From Caedibacter sp052030685 (GTDB lineage: Bacteria; Pseudomonadota; Gammaproteobacteria; Francisellales; Francisellaceae): a DNA stretch of 64,000 nucleotides. Under the pieces are notes generated by a model that had not been told where the DNA came from, ran no database searches, and saw nothing but the letters and a program-made list of their open reading frames with translations. Positions 18,218 to 28,270 of the stretch are shown piece by piece. How positions within the stretch are numbered: position 1 is the first letter of the stretch; every line of letters starts with the position of its first letter. A program made the position numbers and the translations under genes. The DNA lies in the NCBI RefSeq assembly GCF_052030685.1, contig NZ_JBQAJM010000003.1:56877-120876 (forward strand). The letters run 5' to 3'.

Positions 18218-19039
18218 TTAATTAACAACCTCAACTTCATGCGCATTTGTATCGTATTTACTGCCTTCAAGTAAGAGATGCATGCGAATGCCAACCAAAC
18301 TAATGGGATCATCATCGCGCGCGTGCGGCATCGATGAATGCTCAATATGTGACATATCAATAATCGTTAATGCGCCACTGCCGACAACCTCAATTACGCC
18401 ATCATCAGCGAGAAAGGCGCCTGTGTCTTCATCGATACCAACACCGGTTACAAAGGGATTATAAGACAATGCCGTTAATAAACGTCCCAAACGATCTCGT
18501 TGCGAGAAATGTTGATCAACGAGTATTTTATTGGTCAAGCCTAAGCCTGGCGCCATATTGACCATATTGTAGCGTGGCATAAAACCCGTAGCACCTCCAA
18601 CAATCATATGCTCAGAGATAAAAGCCGCTCCTGCCGAGGTGCCTGCCACATGCACACCCTTGGCATTACAGCGACGAATCATTTGTGCCACTTTAGTGCC
18701 ACCAAGCACGGTTGACAATAGTAGCTGATTACCACCGGTCATAAAGATACCGCTTGCTTTTTCAAGGTGTGCCAAATAATCCTTATTCTCGGTATCAGCA
18801 CGCGCTTGAATCTCAAGGCTTACCGCATTTTTAACACCTAGCGACTTAAAAATTTTGACATATTCGCTGCCGGTATCTGACAACTTAGATGCCGTTGGAA
18901 TAATAACAATATAGGCATCTTTATTGCCTGCTAGTTCAACAAATCGCTGCAGAACCTTGGGTGAAACCAATTTATCTTCACGTCCACCAATTGGGATAAT
19001 ATATCCTCTTTTAATACCTGAAACTGTTGGTGCGGGCAT
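18218..19039 (-). CDS. cphB: Cyanophycinase
   Basis: Serine exopeptidase (S51 family), 273 residues, releasing beta-Asp-Arg dipeptides from cyanophycin. The motifs GYIIPIGGREDK, GIFMTGGNQ and the nucleophile elbow HVAGTSAGAA (Ser around residue 138) are present, as is the later GVGIDEDTG segment. ATG is chosen over a GTG two codons upstream because AGGAG lies 5 bases before it. It lies downstream of both synthetase-type genes. Confidence 0.95.
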   Translation of the reverse strand: MPAPTVSGIKRGYIIPIGGREDKLVSPKVLQRFVELAGNKDAYIVIIPTASKLSDTGSEYVKIFKSLGVKNAVSLEIQARADTENKDYLAHLEKASGIFMTGGNQLLLSTVLGGTKVAQMIRRCNAKGVHVAGTSAGAAFISEHMIVGGATGFMPRYNMVNMAPGLGLTNKILVDQHFSQRDRLGRLLTALSYNPFVTGVGIDEDTGAFLADDGVIEVVGSGALTIIDMSHIEHSSMPHARDDDPISLVGIRMHLLLEGSKYDTNAHEVEVVN

Positions 19040-19160
19040 GCTCACTCCTTTTTTTTCCTAAATGTCTAACATCTTACGCTTCGATATATACCCTCTACTA
19101 TTACAAAGTAAAGGAGTTATTACTGTGGCGTTAGAAATTAGTAATATATTCATCAAACCG

Positions 19161-20864
19161 TCAATTACAATATGTCTTCACTAGAGCACCAATCTCAGCA
19201 ATATGATCATGACAACACAGCACGCACACATCACCTTGTTGTAATTGCGGCAGTACCGACTTTGCTCCGGATAATTCATCTTCAACTAAACGTATTGTAT
19301 CTTTTTCCTGACCGAAACGAACTAATGATGCTGCAATTTGCATAGGAATTTCTCCCTCATTGGCGCCACGCAAATATTTCTTAAGTTCTTTGATCACAAT
19401 CTCATGTGGCTTATACTTAGCAATGATTTTTGAGCTCGCATCAATCAAATTGATTCTGTCACCCGTTGTTCCAAATAACAAACTAAGCTTTCCTTCTTTT
19501 GTTTGATACGCTTGAGCCAAGGACAAAATCGCCTCAAATCCTGCTGGGTTATGCGCAAAATCAATAATAACTTTAGCCCCCGACTTCAATGTGTAAATAT
19601 TAGCGCGCCCCTGATTTTCTTTATCTGTATTCTGATAAACACATAACGCAGCTATTATTTTTTCAAAAGAAATGCCTAAACAAAAAGCCAAGGCTATCGC
19701 ATGCAAAGTATTTTCAATATTATGTTTTGCATGACCATTCATCGTCAGCGGCACATCATTGAGCCTAACTAAGGATTTTGCTTTGCCTTGGTGCCACCAA
19801 ATAAAACTATTCTCTGCAACATAACAGGCATAATCATTTGCGGTTAACTGATTTAATATCTTAGATGTGATTTCTGATTGACTGACAATAATTTTGGGTG
19901 CTGATAGCTCGACAACTAGTTGCTGTAAAAGTAAATCATCAAGATTAATAATTGCAAAACTGTTTTCTTTGGCTAACGCACGATAAACAATGCATTTGGC
20001 ATCAAATAAATCATTTAAAGTTTCAACACCATCCTCACCCATATGATCATAAGAGATATTGGTTACCGTCGCAGCCGAGACTTGTGTTTCTATCAAGCCA
20101 CGCTTTAATAATCCGCCGCGCGCTGATTCCAAAATAGCTACCTCAACACTCGGATTCGTCAGTACAAATTGGTGCCCCGTGGGTCCTGAATAATCGCCTC
20201 GATCAAGAATTTCACCATTAATAGCAACCCAATCTGTTGAAGCGTAACCACTTATTTTACCGGCATGCTGACAAATAAAATTCGTCAAACGTACCGTCGT
20301 CGTTTTACCATTGGTTCCAGTAACTATCACCTGTGGAATATCATAAATTTCCTGCCATGGTAGCGATAAATAATCATCTGTTAATAGTGATAACTTATAG
20401 CGACCAATACCTGAGCCAACATAAGCGTGATCTTTTTCTCTAAAGATATTCAAACCGTGCGACTTGGCATTAGCGTACAAAATACGATACGCAAGATTTT
20501 GCTCTTCTTGAATTGCGTCAAGTAAATTTGCCTTTTGCGATTCATCCAATGCCAAAACTTTATGATTTGAGAGTTCATAACATGCTGCTTGCCATGTGTA
20601 ATCAATAACATCACAACTGGCAAGCAAGATATCACAGGGTGCGGTAAACGCTAAACGCAAACCCTCGCTATATATCTTATGCGCTAGCTTATATTCACTA
20701 AGCCCAAGTAAAGGTAGCAGCCGTTCACAGTTAGTTTGCCATATTTTAACAAGTTCTTCTTGCTCGGTTTTAAGCGGAACATCTAGTACAACACCCGTTT
20801 CATTAAAAAACAAGTTAGGCCCGACTAAGCGTCTTGAGTAGCCTTCAGGAATTTCACGCATCAT
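19161..20864 (-). CDS. Mur ligase family protein, cyanophycin synthetase-like but lacking the ATP-grasp domain
   Basis: 567 residues. The P-loop VTGTNGKTTT (~residue 182), SARGGLLKRG, NISYDHMGEDG and FAHNPAGFEAI place it with the Mur-ligase half of cyanophycin synthetase. The first ~175 residues do not contain an ATP-grasp fold that I recognise. Full CphA needs both an ATP-grasp site (Asp addition) and a Mur site (Arg addition), so this protein could do only one ligation or act on another peptide. It starts 9 bp after cphA. Either of two adjacent ATGs could be used; the second has better ribosome binding site spacing. Confidence 0.85.
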   Translation of the reverse strand: MMREIPEGYSRRLVGPNLFFNETGVVLDVPLKTEQEELVKIWQTNCERLLPLLGLSEYKLAHKIYSEGLRLAFTAPCDILLASCDVIDYTWQAACYELSNHKVLALDESQKANLLDAIQEEQNLAYRILYANAKSHGLNIFREKDHAYVGSGIGRYKLSLLTDDYLSLPWQEIYDIPQVIVTGTNGKTTTVRLTNFICQHAGKISGYASTDWVAINGEILDRGDYSGPTGHQFVLTNPSVEVAILESARGGLLKRGLIETQVSAATVTNISYDHMGEDGVETLNDLFDAKCIVYRALAKENSFAIINLDDLLLQQLVVELSAPKIIVSQSEITSKILNQLTANDYACYVAENSFIWWHQGKAKSLVRLNDVPLTMNGHAKHNIENTLHAIALAFCLGISFEKIIAALCVYQNTDKENQGRANIYTLKSGAKVIIDFAHNPAGFEAILSLAQAYQTKEGKLSLLFGTTGDRINLIDASSKIIAKYKPHEIVIKELKKYLRGANEGEIPMQIAASLVRFGQEKDTIRLVEDELSGAKSVLPQLQQGDVCVLCCHDHIAEIGALVKTYCN

Positions 20865-20873
20865 TACACCTAC

Positions 20874-23687
20874 TTAATCAGCATCTTCTTCAACAGTTGC
20901 TACAAGGCGCACACCTCGTTCATCAGCGATAATACCATCTTGCATCATCTGTACAATCTCTTGTGCTAATCCATGGTTTTTACTCAGTTCAATGGTCGTA
21001 TTAGATTTTATGGTCTTCGTGCTTTCAGATGCTTCACCTTCTCTGTTAAAGTGAATAATTTGCTTCCAAGTACGTTTGATATTATCCGCAAATACGACAA
21101 GAAGATCACCAACATTCGCATGCTCTAACGCATGATCAACCGCTTCTTGTTCGCTTTCAATAATCTGAATGTTATTTTCAGAAACTCCAGCTTCTAGCAA
21201 TGCTTCTTTTAATTTACGTGGAATTTCACCAGATTTGCGTCCTCTTAAACCATCATCTTGCTTACAGATAAACTGATCAAAATAAGGCGCTACCGCTTTG
21301 GCAATATTGGCAATATCCTGATCTCGTCTATCCCCTGGAGCTGCAATCACGCAGGTTTTAATGCCCTTAGCATCAATCTGCTCAACCAACTTACCCATCG
21401 CTAATACGGCAGCTGGGTTATGACCATAGTCCATTAAGACCTTAAATGGATGCTCATCAAACCAGTTCATGCGTCCTGGCGCTTGATAAAACGAGGTTGT
21501 AAAGGTTCTTAGACCATTTTTGATATCATCTAGACTCATATTCATACTATAGGCAATCGCCACGGCAAACATCGCATTTTGTACATTGTGAACAGCTCGC
21601 CCTTCCATCGTTGCGGGGATTAAATGCGTCCATAATACCGGCATGTGAATATGATTATCAAAGATAGTGATCATATCTCCGTTAACACCTTTTTCAATAA
21701 CAACGGCCTTACCCCCTGCACGAATATGTTCTTTGACCAAAGCATGCTCTGGATTCATAGTCACATACATAATATGCTCAGCTTGCGTGTAAGCTGATAA
21801 TCTTAAGCAATGCGGATCATCAGCATTTAAAACGGCGACATCGCGAGCGGCATCTGTCACGATACGTTTAACTTCTGCTAATTCTTCTAAGGTATTAATA
21901 CCTTTAAGTCCCATATGATCCTCAGCAATATTAATACAAGCACCAACATTGCAATAATCATAGCCAAGACCACTTCTTAGCAGCCCGCCACGTGCCGTTT
22001 CAAATACAGCCACATCAACATTCGGATCACGCAACACCATTTGTGCGGACTTAGGTCCTGTCATGTCTCCTGCGACACTTAATTTACCATTGACATAAAC
22101 GCCATCGGTTGTGGTAAAGCCCACACATTTACCAGCGATTTTCCACATATGGGCAACCATACGCGTTGTTGTTGTTTTACCATTGGTGCCAGTAATGGCT
22201 GCAATTGGAATACGTGCACGCTCTGTATCAGGAAATAACATATCCATCACCGCCCCTGCCACATCGCGAGGATAGCCTTCACTTGGTGATACATGCATTC
22301 TAAAGCCGGGTGCTGCATTAACCTCACAAATCCCACCACCGACTTCTTGATATGATTGGGTAATATCAGGAGATAAGAAATCAACGCCACCAACATCCAA
22401 ACCAATGGCAGTAACTGCGCGCTCTGCCATCTCGCGATTATCCGGATGCACCACATCGGTTAAATCAATCGCCGTACCACCAGTTGAGAGATTCGCCGTT
22501 TTACGCAAATAACAAATCTCACCACTGGCTAAAATACTCTCTGGCGTGAATCCGGCTTTTTCTAAAAGTGTTAGCGCTTGATGATCAAGCTCAAGACGTG
22601 TTAATACCTTTTCGTGCCCGACACCACGCCTTGGGTCTTCATTGACAATATCAATAAGCTCAGCAATCGTATGCTTACCGTCACCAACAACATGTCCAGG
22701 TACGCGCTTTGCTACCGCCACTAATTTGCCATTGACTACTAGCATACGATGATCAAAACCTTCGATGTATTGCTCTAAAATAACCCAACGGCCATGCTCT
22801 TTTGCCACTGCAAATGCTTGTTTCAAACTTTCATCACTTTGAATATTAATGCTTATGCCACGACCATGGTTACCATTTAATGGTTTAACCACTAGTGGAT
22901 AACCTAAGTGGCGGGCAACCGATAATGCATCACTTTCATAGCGCACACTGCGTTGTTTTGGCACAGGGAGCCCCAAACCATTTAAAATCGTATTAGTTTG
23001 CTCTTTATCACATGATATCTCAACAGCAATATGTTTGGTTTCACCGGTAATCGTCGCTTGAATACGGTTTTGATACTTGCCATGACCAAACTGCACCAAA
23101 GAATGTTCATTTAATCGAATATATGGGATGTCGCGCTTTGTTGCTGCTTCCACTAATGATCCAGTACTTGGGCCAAACTCTTTACTTTGGGCAAACTTAA
23201 TAAAGCGAATCCTCTCATTTTCAAAGTCAAAATCTTTAAGATCGACATTAAGCGCTTGTTGTAGCTCTTGAGGTAAAAGCGAGATCAATAAATCACGCGC
23301 TAAGAAGCTCGCCTGCAAACCAACATCTTTTTGCTTATACTCAAACACCATATTGTATTGTCTTGGCTCACCGGTACTACGTGTTTTACCAAAGCTTACA
23401 TTGCTACCCGCAACATCCTGAAGTTCAATCGCGACATGTTCCCAAATATGCCCCAACCATGTGCCTTCATCCTCACGCATGCGCCTTATAAAGCCACCTG
23501 CTTCACGATAGGAACAACCATGTTCTTTCAGTCCTGGAAGCGCTTCAACTAAGGCATCAATAAAATCAGCACCAAGCTTTGCCGATGGCCACTCTTCTAG
23601 TATACCTAAATCAATTACATGCCTAATAACTGGAAAGTTGGCATAGATATTTGGTCCAATATAGACATTTGTCGATAGTATTTGCAT
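20874..23687 (-). CDS. cphA: Cyanophycin synthetase
   Basis: 937 residues in the standard CphA order. An N-terminal domain (1-~160) comes first, then ATP-grasp (~220-480; KPLNGNHGRGI, GGGICEVNAAPG). The Mur-ligase domain (~490-900) has the P-loop ITGTNGKTTTT, ARGGLLRSGLG, NIAEDHMG and DYGHNPAAV. It polymerises Asp and Arg into multi-L-arginyl-poly-L-aspartate as a nitrogen store. AGGGAG lies 8 bases before ATG. It is the first gene of a five-gene operon. Confidence 0.97.
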   Translation of the reverse strand: MQILSTNVYIGPNIYANFPVIRHVIDLGILEEWPSAKLGADFIDALVEALPGLKEHGCSYREAGGFIRRMREDEGTWLGHIWEHVAIELQDVAGSNVSFGKTRSTGEPRQYNMVFEYKQKDVGLQASFLARDLLISLLPQELQQALNVDLKDFDFENERIRFIKFAQSKEFGPSTGSLVEAATKRDIPYIRLNEHSLVQFGHGKYQNRIQATITGETKHIAVEISCDKEQTNTILNGLGLPVPKQRSVRYESDALSVARHLGYPLVVKPLNGNHGRGISINIQSDESLKQAFAVAKEHGRWVILEQYIEGFDHRMLVVNGKLVAVAKRVPGHVVGDGKHTIAELIDIVNEDPRRGVGHEKVLTRLELDHQALTLLEKAGFTPESILASGEICYLRKTANLSTGGTAIDLTDVVHPDNREMAERAVTAIGLDVGGVDFLSPDITQSYQEVGGGICEVNAAPGFRMHVSPSEGYPRDVAGAVMDMLFPDTERARIPIAAITGTNGKTTTTRMVAHMWKIAGKCVGFTTTDGVYVNGKLSVAGDMTGPKSAQMVLRDPNVDVAVFETARGGLLRSGLGYDYCNVGACINIAEDHMGLKGINTLEELAEVKRIVTDAARDVAVLNADDPHCLRLSAYTQAEHIMYVTMNPEHALVKEHIRAGGKAVVIEKGVNGDMITIFDNHIHMPVLWTHLIPATMEGRAVHNVQNAMFAVAIAYSMNMSLDDIKNGLRTFTTSFYQAPGRMNWFDEHPFKVLMDYGHNPAAVLAMGKLVEQIDAKGIKTCVIAAPGDRRDQDIANIAKAVAPYFDQFICKQDDGLRGRKSGEIPRKLKEALLEAGVSENNIQIIESEQEAVDHALEHANVGDLLVVFADNIKRTWKQIIHFNREGEASESTKTIKSNTTIELSKNHGLAQEIVQMMQDGIIADERGVRLVATVEEDAD

Positions 23688-23732
23688 GATATTCTCCCTA
23701 TATGTAATTTTTCTCCAAAGATATTAACTGTT

Positions 23733-23761
23733 AGAATAAACAAAGTTAAACCCTTTGTATA
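23733..23761 (-). promoter_or_regulatory. Candidate promoter of the cyanophycin operon
   Basis: TATACA, 17-bp spacer, TATTCT on the - strand, about 45 bp upstream of the cphA start and within the 129-bp gap after sdaA. Each hexamer is a partial match, so support is moderate. Confidence 0.35.
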
Positions 23762-23816
23762 GCAGACATTGACGCTTCCTATGTCAGAATTTTTGTATTT
23801 TGAATTTTTTATATCA

Positions 23817-25181
23817 CTAACATGCGGGCAAATTCACAGCTAAGCCACCTAATGATGTTTCTTTATATTTGGTTGACATATCTTTACCGGTTTCTTTCAT
23901 TGTCTGAATCACTTGATCTAAGCTCACATGATGCTCACCATCGCCAAGTAGCGAAAGCTTAGCGGCATTAACCGCTTGTACCGCACCCATGGCATTGCGT
24001 TCAATGCACGGGATTTGCACCAAACCACCAATCGGATCACAGGTTAAGCCTAAATTATGCTCCATTCCCATCTCTGCGGCATTTTCGACTTGCTCAACAC
24101 TACCTCCTAGAATCGCGCAAAGTCCTGCTGCCGCCATAGAGCATGCTACACCCACTTCACCTTGACAACCTACTTCAGCCGCTGATATTGAAGCACCTTT
24201 TTTAAATAAAACACCAATCGCTGCCGTCGTTAATAAATAATCCATAATCTCTTTTTTAGTGGTAAAGGGGTGGCTTAATATATGATGTTTTAATACTGCA
24301 GGAATAACACCTGCTGCACCATTGGTAGGCGCTGTGACCACCTTGCCGCCGGCGGCATTTTCTTCATTAACAGCAATGGCAAAAACATTGAGCCAATTAA
24401 GATCTTTAACATCTAAACGCGATTCTTCTAAACGCTTTTTAAGTTTATACGCACGACGTTTAACCTTAAGCCCACCGGGTAGCTCACCATCTGTTTGCAA
24501 TCCTTTCTCAATGGACTGATCCATCACCTGCCAGATTGCCAACACACCCTCTTCGACTTCATTTTTATCACGTAACGCACATTCATTTGCCATCATTAAA
24601 TCAGCAATACTCATCTGGTGTTTCTCACATAGATCTAACAACTCTTTAGCTGTTGCAAATGGATAGGGTACAGCATGCGCATCAACGGGAGCTGGATCAT
24701 TATGACTATGCATTTCATGCTCATCTAAGATAAAGCCGCCACCAACTGAGAAATACTTTAATATACCAAGCTTTTCACCTTGCGCATTCCATAACGTAAA
24801 CAACATGCCATTAGCATGCTCTGGTAGCGCCTCATTATAGTGAAATATCAAATCAGTCGTATAATCAAAATCAATCTCATAAGATCCCAATAGCTTTATT
24901 TTTTTGGTTTTAAGAATCTGATCATAACAAAGCGCTGCTTCATTAATATCAATACTAAAGGGTTCAAAGCCTGCAGATCCCAAAATACACGCATAATCTG
25001 TTTTATGCCCTTTCCCTGTAAGTGCTAATGAACCAAAAAGCTCAATCGTAAAACGCGTAGTCTCTTGCAATGCAGCTTGATGTTTTTGTAAAAATCGAAA
25101 GGCTGCGCGCATTGGACCCACTGTGTGTGATGATGAAGGTCCCACGCCAATAGAAAACAAATCAAAAATACTAATATTCAT
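23817..25181 (-). CDS. sdaA: L-serine ammonia-lyase (L-serine dehydratase)
   Basis: Iron-sulfur serine deaminase giving pyruvate, 454 residues, single-chain type like E. coli SdaA. MNISIFDLFSIGVGPSSSHTVGPM is the family N-terminus. Cys residues for the cluster lie in AEVGCQGEVGVACSMAAAG, GLTCDPIGGLVQIPC and the C-terminal NLPAC. The ATG is chosen eight codons inside the longest frame because GGGTGAG precedes it and the family begins here. It is divergent from psd. Confidence 0.95.
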   Translation of the reverse strand: MNISIFDLFSIGVGPSSSHTVGPMRAAFRFLQKHQAALQETTRFTIELFGSLALTGKGHKTDYACILGSAGFEPFSIDINEAALCYDQILKTKKIKLLGSYEIDFDYTTDLIFHYNEALPEHANGMLFTLWNAQGEKLGILKYFSVGGGFILDEHEMHSHNDPAPVDAHAVPYPFATAKELLDLCEKHQMSIADLMMANECALRDKNEVEEGVLAIWQVMDQSIEKGLQTDGELPGGLKVKRRAYKLKKRLEESRLDVKDLNWLNVFAIAVNEENAAGGKVVTAPTNGAAGVIPAVLKHHILSHPFTTKKEIMDYLLTTAAIGVLFKKGASISAAEVGCQGEVGVACSMAAAGLCAILGGSVEQVENAAEMGMEHNLGLTCDPIGGLVQIPCIERNAMGAVQAVNAAKLSLLGDGEHHVSLDQVIQTMKETGKDMSTKYKETSLGGLAVNLPAC

Positions 25182-25242
25182 AAACTCACCCTTAAAAAAG
25201 CCCATTTACCTCTAAAAAACCTGCTCACAATAAATCAGTGGC

Positions 25243-25271
25243 TGGCAGATGTAAAATAATTTACAATGCCA
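25243..25271. promoter_or_regulatory. Imperfect palindrome in the sdaA-psd divergent gap
   Basis: TGGCA-GA-TGTAAA and TTTACA-A-TGCCA arms face each other across AATAA. The site is in the shared upstream region of sdaA and psd, 26 bp before the psd start, and has the form of a dimeric-regulator operator. The regulator is unknown. Confidence 0.35.
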
Positions 25272-25297
25272 ACCAAAAATATATCGCTTAATACTGC

Positions 25298-26143
25298 ATG
25301 TTTAAAGATACCTTATTTCTAACGCTTCAAAAAATATTACCTCAAGCCTGTTTATCACGCCTTGCTGGCAAGTTAGCTAATTGTGAAAATCCAACCATTA
25401 AAAATAAATTAATTCACCTTGCGATGAAACGTTTTAATATCGACTTAAACGATGCATTAATCGAAGATCCCACTGAGTACGCAAGCTTTAATGATTTTTT
25501 CACCCGCAGATTAAAACCTGAAGCGCGCCCTATTGACTTAAATGATAAAAGCATTATCTCACCAGCCGATGGTAAGATCACGCAAGCTGGCAAAATCACA
25601 GAAGGCAAGCTCATCCAAGCCAAGGGCAAGTATTTCCCATTAAAAGCACTTACCGCTGACACTGCAAAAGAAAACTATACTGATTTTTCAGTGATTTATT
25701 TGTCCCCTTCAGATTATCATCGCGTGCATATGCCAGTTGATGGGAAGCTCACACGCATGACCTATGTTCCAGGCAAATTATTCTCAGTCAATGAGTTAAC
25801 TGCAGAAAATATCGATGGACTTTTTGCCAAGAATGAACGCTTAATTTGTTACTTTGATACTGCTATTGGTGAGATTGCCGTTATTTTTGTGGGTGCAATG
25901 CTCGTTGCTGGCATTGAAACAGTATGGCATAAATTAGTTGCCCCTAACTACTATAGCAAAATCACACACTTTGATTACTCTGGACAAAACTTACACTTTA
26001 ATAAGGGTGATGAGATTGGTTTGTTTAATTTTGGTTCAACCATTATCACGCTTTTCCCTGATGAAAAAATCACATGGCAAACGCAGATAAACAGCAAAAT
26101 TAGCATGGGTCAGGCGATTGCTAATCATGTCCCTATGTCTTAG
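25298..26143 (+). CDS. psd: Phosphatidylserine decarboxylase proenzyme
   Basis: Inner-membrane-associated enzyme making phosphatidylethanolamine, 281 residues. The self-processing site is FGST (FNFGSTIITLF, Ser ~residue 248) in place of the more usual LGST; cleavage there forms the pyruvoyl group. YASFNDFFTRRLKPEARP, ISPADGKI and YLSPSDYHRVHMP are family blocks. The ribosome binding site is weak. Confidence 0.95.
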   Translation: MFKDTLFLTLQKILPQACLSRLAGKLANCENPTIKNKLIHLAMKRFNIDLNDALIEDPTEYASFNDFFTRRLKPEARPIDLNDKSIISPADGKITQAGKITEGKLIQAKGKYFPLKALTADTAKENYTDFSVIYLSPSDYHRVHMPVDGKLTRMTYVPGKLFSVNELTAENIDGLFAKNERLICYFDTAIGEIAVIFVGAMLVAGIETVWHKLVAPNYYSKITHFDYSGQNLHFNKGDEIGLFNFGSTIITLFPDEKITWQTQINSKISMGQAIANHVPMS

Positions 26144-26172
26144 GATAATTTTGGCAATAGTCCTAGCTATTA

Positions 26173-26248
26173 CCTGCAATCCAACTTTGTAAAATCCTCA
26201 TAAACTGCTTTGCAACTAAACACCGCAAAATGATTTACGATGGGTATA
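26173..26248 (+). repeat. Diverged ~77-bp repeat, copy 2
   Basis: Homologous to 16330-16407 in the other orientation, best at 26218-26248 (28 of 31 bases). It overlaps the 3' end of the S9 peptidase gene and encodes that protein's last residues, so it may have replaced the original stop region. Confidence 0.5.
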
Positions 26249-28270
26249 GAGGTTTTGCCTAAACCAATTTGCCGTGTCTTTCATCCCTAATAACAACTGA
26301 TTAGGATCTGAAAACTCATGTCCTTGATCACGATAGATTTTTAGTGACACCTTTTTATGCGCTTGTTTTAAAGCATAATATAATTCTAATGATTGACTAA
26401 GCGGCACCTCACTATCTCTATCCCCCCCTTGAATCAATATGCTGCCGTGAACTGAACCCACATGTAAAACCGGTGATATATTTACCCAGGGTTTAGCATC
26501 TTGCCAAAAAGGCACCCCCATAAGATAAGTCAGTGTATGATAATCCGAAGTACCCTCAAGGCTAACCAAATCATTGACACCAGCACCATCAATTGCTGTT
26601 TTAAATAAATCAGAATGTTGCATTGCGACTGCCGCTAGAAATCCACCATAGCTCCAGCCCCAGATGCCAATACGTTTAGAATCAACAATCCCCTCGGCGA
26701 TTAAATGCTTAACACCAAGGGTAATGTCCTCCAAGTCAATTTGACCAATTTTGCGATAATTCGACGTCATAAACGCCACACCATAGCCCGTACTACCATG
26801 CACATTCGGTCTAAAGACTATATAACCCTCTGCTGCCATACACCCCACACAAAAAGGTGTATCCAAAGTATGGGGCGAGCCAATAAAACTGCCCCACCAA
26901 TGGTTAGCAGGCCCACCATGGACGGCAACAACTAGTGGATATTTTTGCCCTTTTTTATAGTTTGGTGGATACGTCAAAAAACCTTCAACATTTTCTTTAC
27001 TACTACCAACCCAATGTATTATTTCTGTGTGCCCTAATGTATAGGGCAGTTTTCTTTGCGAATTAATCACTTGCGGTGAAAATTCATCTAAACGGCTGAC
27101 GACGGCTTCAGGTGCTTTATTGCTACTCATTTGCATATAGCCAATAGCTGTTGCTTGATTGTTAATAACAGGGCTAACAACTGATACGTCATGGGTTAAT
27201 GACACAATCTCTGATGTTTTAATATTTACCTTAACAAGACGCTTCGTTAAATGATCATCTTGCACCATCAAAAGATACTCATCTTTTTGATTCCATGCTA
27301 ATAACTGAGCGCCTCCCTCAAACAAAGGCTCCAAACATCGCTGTTGATGATCATTTAAATTCAAAACACACAGCTGATTGCTGTATCTTAGAAGGTAATC
27401 TGCATATTGATAGCCTTTTGGTAATCGATTGTAAAAATAGGCGAGACTTTGACCATCATTTGATAAAACTGGTTGATCATAATAACCTTCATTTTTTGTT
27501 AAATTCATCACATGCCCTACTAAATCAACACGCTTAATCTCGCGCTTTCTTGAGCGCTCTGGCGCCAATGAATGCGCACTAACAAAGAGAATACCGCTAC
27601 TATCTTTTAACCACGTCAAACGATCATTCATCACATAATCACCTGACTGGCTTAGCGCTTTAATGCTTTGAACATGCGTTTTATCTTTTGAAAGCATTAA
27701 CACATAAAGTTTATTACCTGCATGCATTGTTGCTGAGTCAAGTACCGACAGATTGTCACGCTTATCCTCATGAATACTCACTGCAATCATTTGCCCATTA
27801 GGTGAGATCTGATAGCTTTCCAACCCTTGCAAAGGCATTTGCAATGGATATAACTTATTAAGTTTGATATCGTAAACACACAAGCTTAATTGATCATGTT
27901 GTTCTTTAACAAACAGTAATTTATGCGCATCTGGAAACCACGAGACACTCAATACATTAAAATTAAAAAGCTTTTGCGCGTCTATCATAGACTTAGCATT
28001 AATATGCTTGACGTAAAAAAGCTGATAACGCCACTGCCACTTACCCGTTTTTTTGTCTTTTTGACCTTTTTTCTCTATATAAACCGCTTCATGAGCATCA
28101 TCTGAAAGTGACACAAAACCAAACCAAGGCTGCGATAATGATGCTTCAGCTGTTAATGGTGGCATTGATTTTTCAGTTGTTTTAGTTGTGTTAACATCAA
28201 CCTTTTGTGCATACACTGCCAAAGTGCTAACGATAATCAAGCAAGCGTATAGTAAAATTTTTCTAAGCAT
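26216..28270 (-). CDS. Exported S9 family (prolyl oligopeptidase-like) serine peptidase
   Basis: 684 residues: signal peptide (MLRKILLYACLIIVSTLAVYA), a WD40/beta-propeller-like middle (~60-430) and a C-terminal alpha/beta-hydrolase. The nucleophile is GWSYGG, the Asp is in GGDRDSEVP and the His in DQGHEFSD. It would cleave short peptides in the periplasm. The start is an internal ATG with GGAG 7 bases upstream and the signal peptide directly after. The last ~10 residues are read from a dispersed repeat. Upstream, 28271-28500 holds no gene that I recognise. Confidence 0.9.
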   Translation of the reverse strand: MLRKILLYACLIIVSTLAVYAQKVDVNTTKTTEKSMPPLTAEASLSQPWFGFVSLSDDAHEAVYIEKKGQKDKKTGKWQWRYQLFYVKHINAKSMIDAQKLFNFNVLSVSWFPDAHKLLFVKEQHDQLSLCVYDIKLNKLYPLQMPLQGLESYQISPNGQMIAVSIHEDKRDNLSVLDSATMHAGNKLYVLMLSKDKTHVQSIKALSQSGDYVMNDRLTWLKDSSGILFVSAHSLAPERSRKREIKRVDLVGHVMNLTKNEGYYDQPVLSNDGQSLAYFYNRLPKGYQYADYLLRYSNQLCVLNLNDHQQRCLEPLFEGGAQLLAWNQKDEYLLMVQDDHLTKRLVKVNIKTSEIVSLTHDVSVVSPVINNQATAIGYMQMSSNKAPEAVVSRLDEFSPQVINSQRKLPYTLGHTEIIHWVGSSKENVEGFLTYPPNYKKGQKYPLVVAVHGGPANHWWGSFIGSPHTLDTPFCVGCMAAEGYIVFRPNVHGSTGYGVAFMTSNYRKIGQIDLEDITLGVKHLIAEGIVDSKRIGIWGWSYGGFLAAVAMQHSDLFKTAIDGAGVNDLVSLEGTSDYHTLTYLMGVPFWQDAKPWVNISPVLHVGSVHGSILIQGGDRDSEVPLSQSLELYYALKQAHKKVSLKIYRDQGHEFSDPNQLLLGMKDTANWFRQNLYTHRKSFCGV

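Noticed and set aside
19125..19184. 20-codon GTG ORF with AAAGGAG on the + strand between cphB and the Mur-ligase gene
   Set aside because: The ribosome binding site is good, but the frame ends inside the oppositely oriented Mur-ligase gene and is too short to support.
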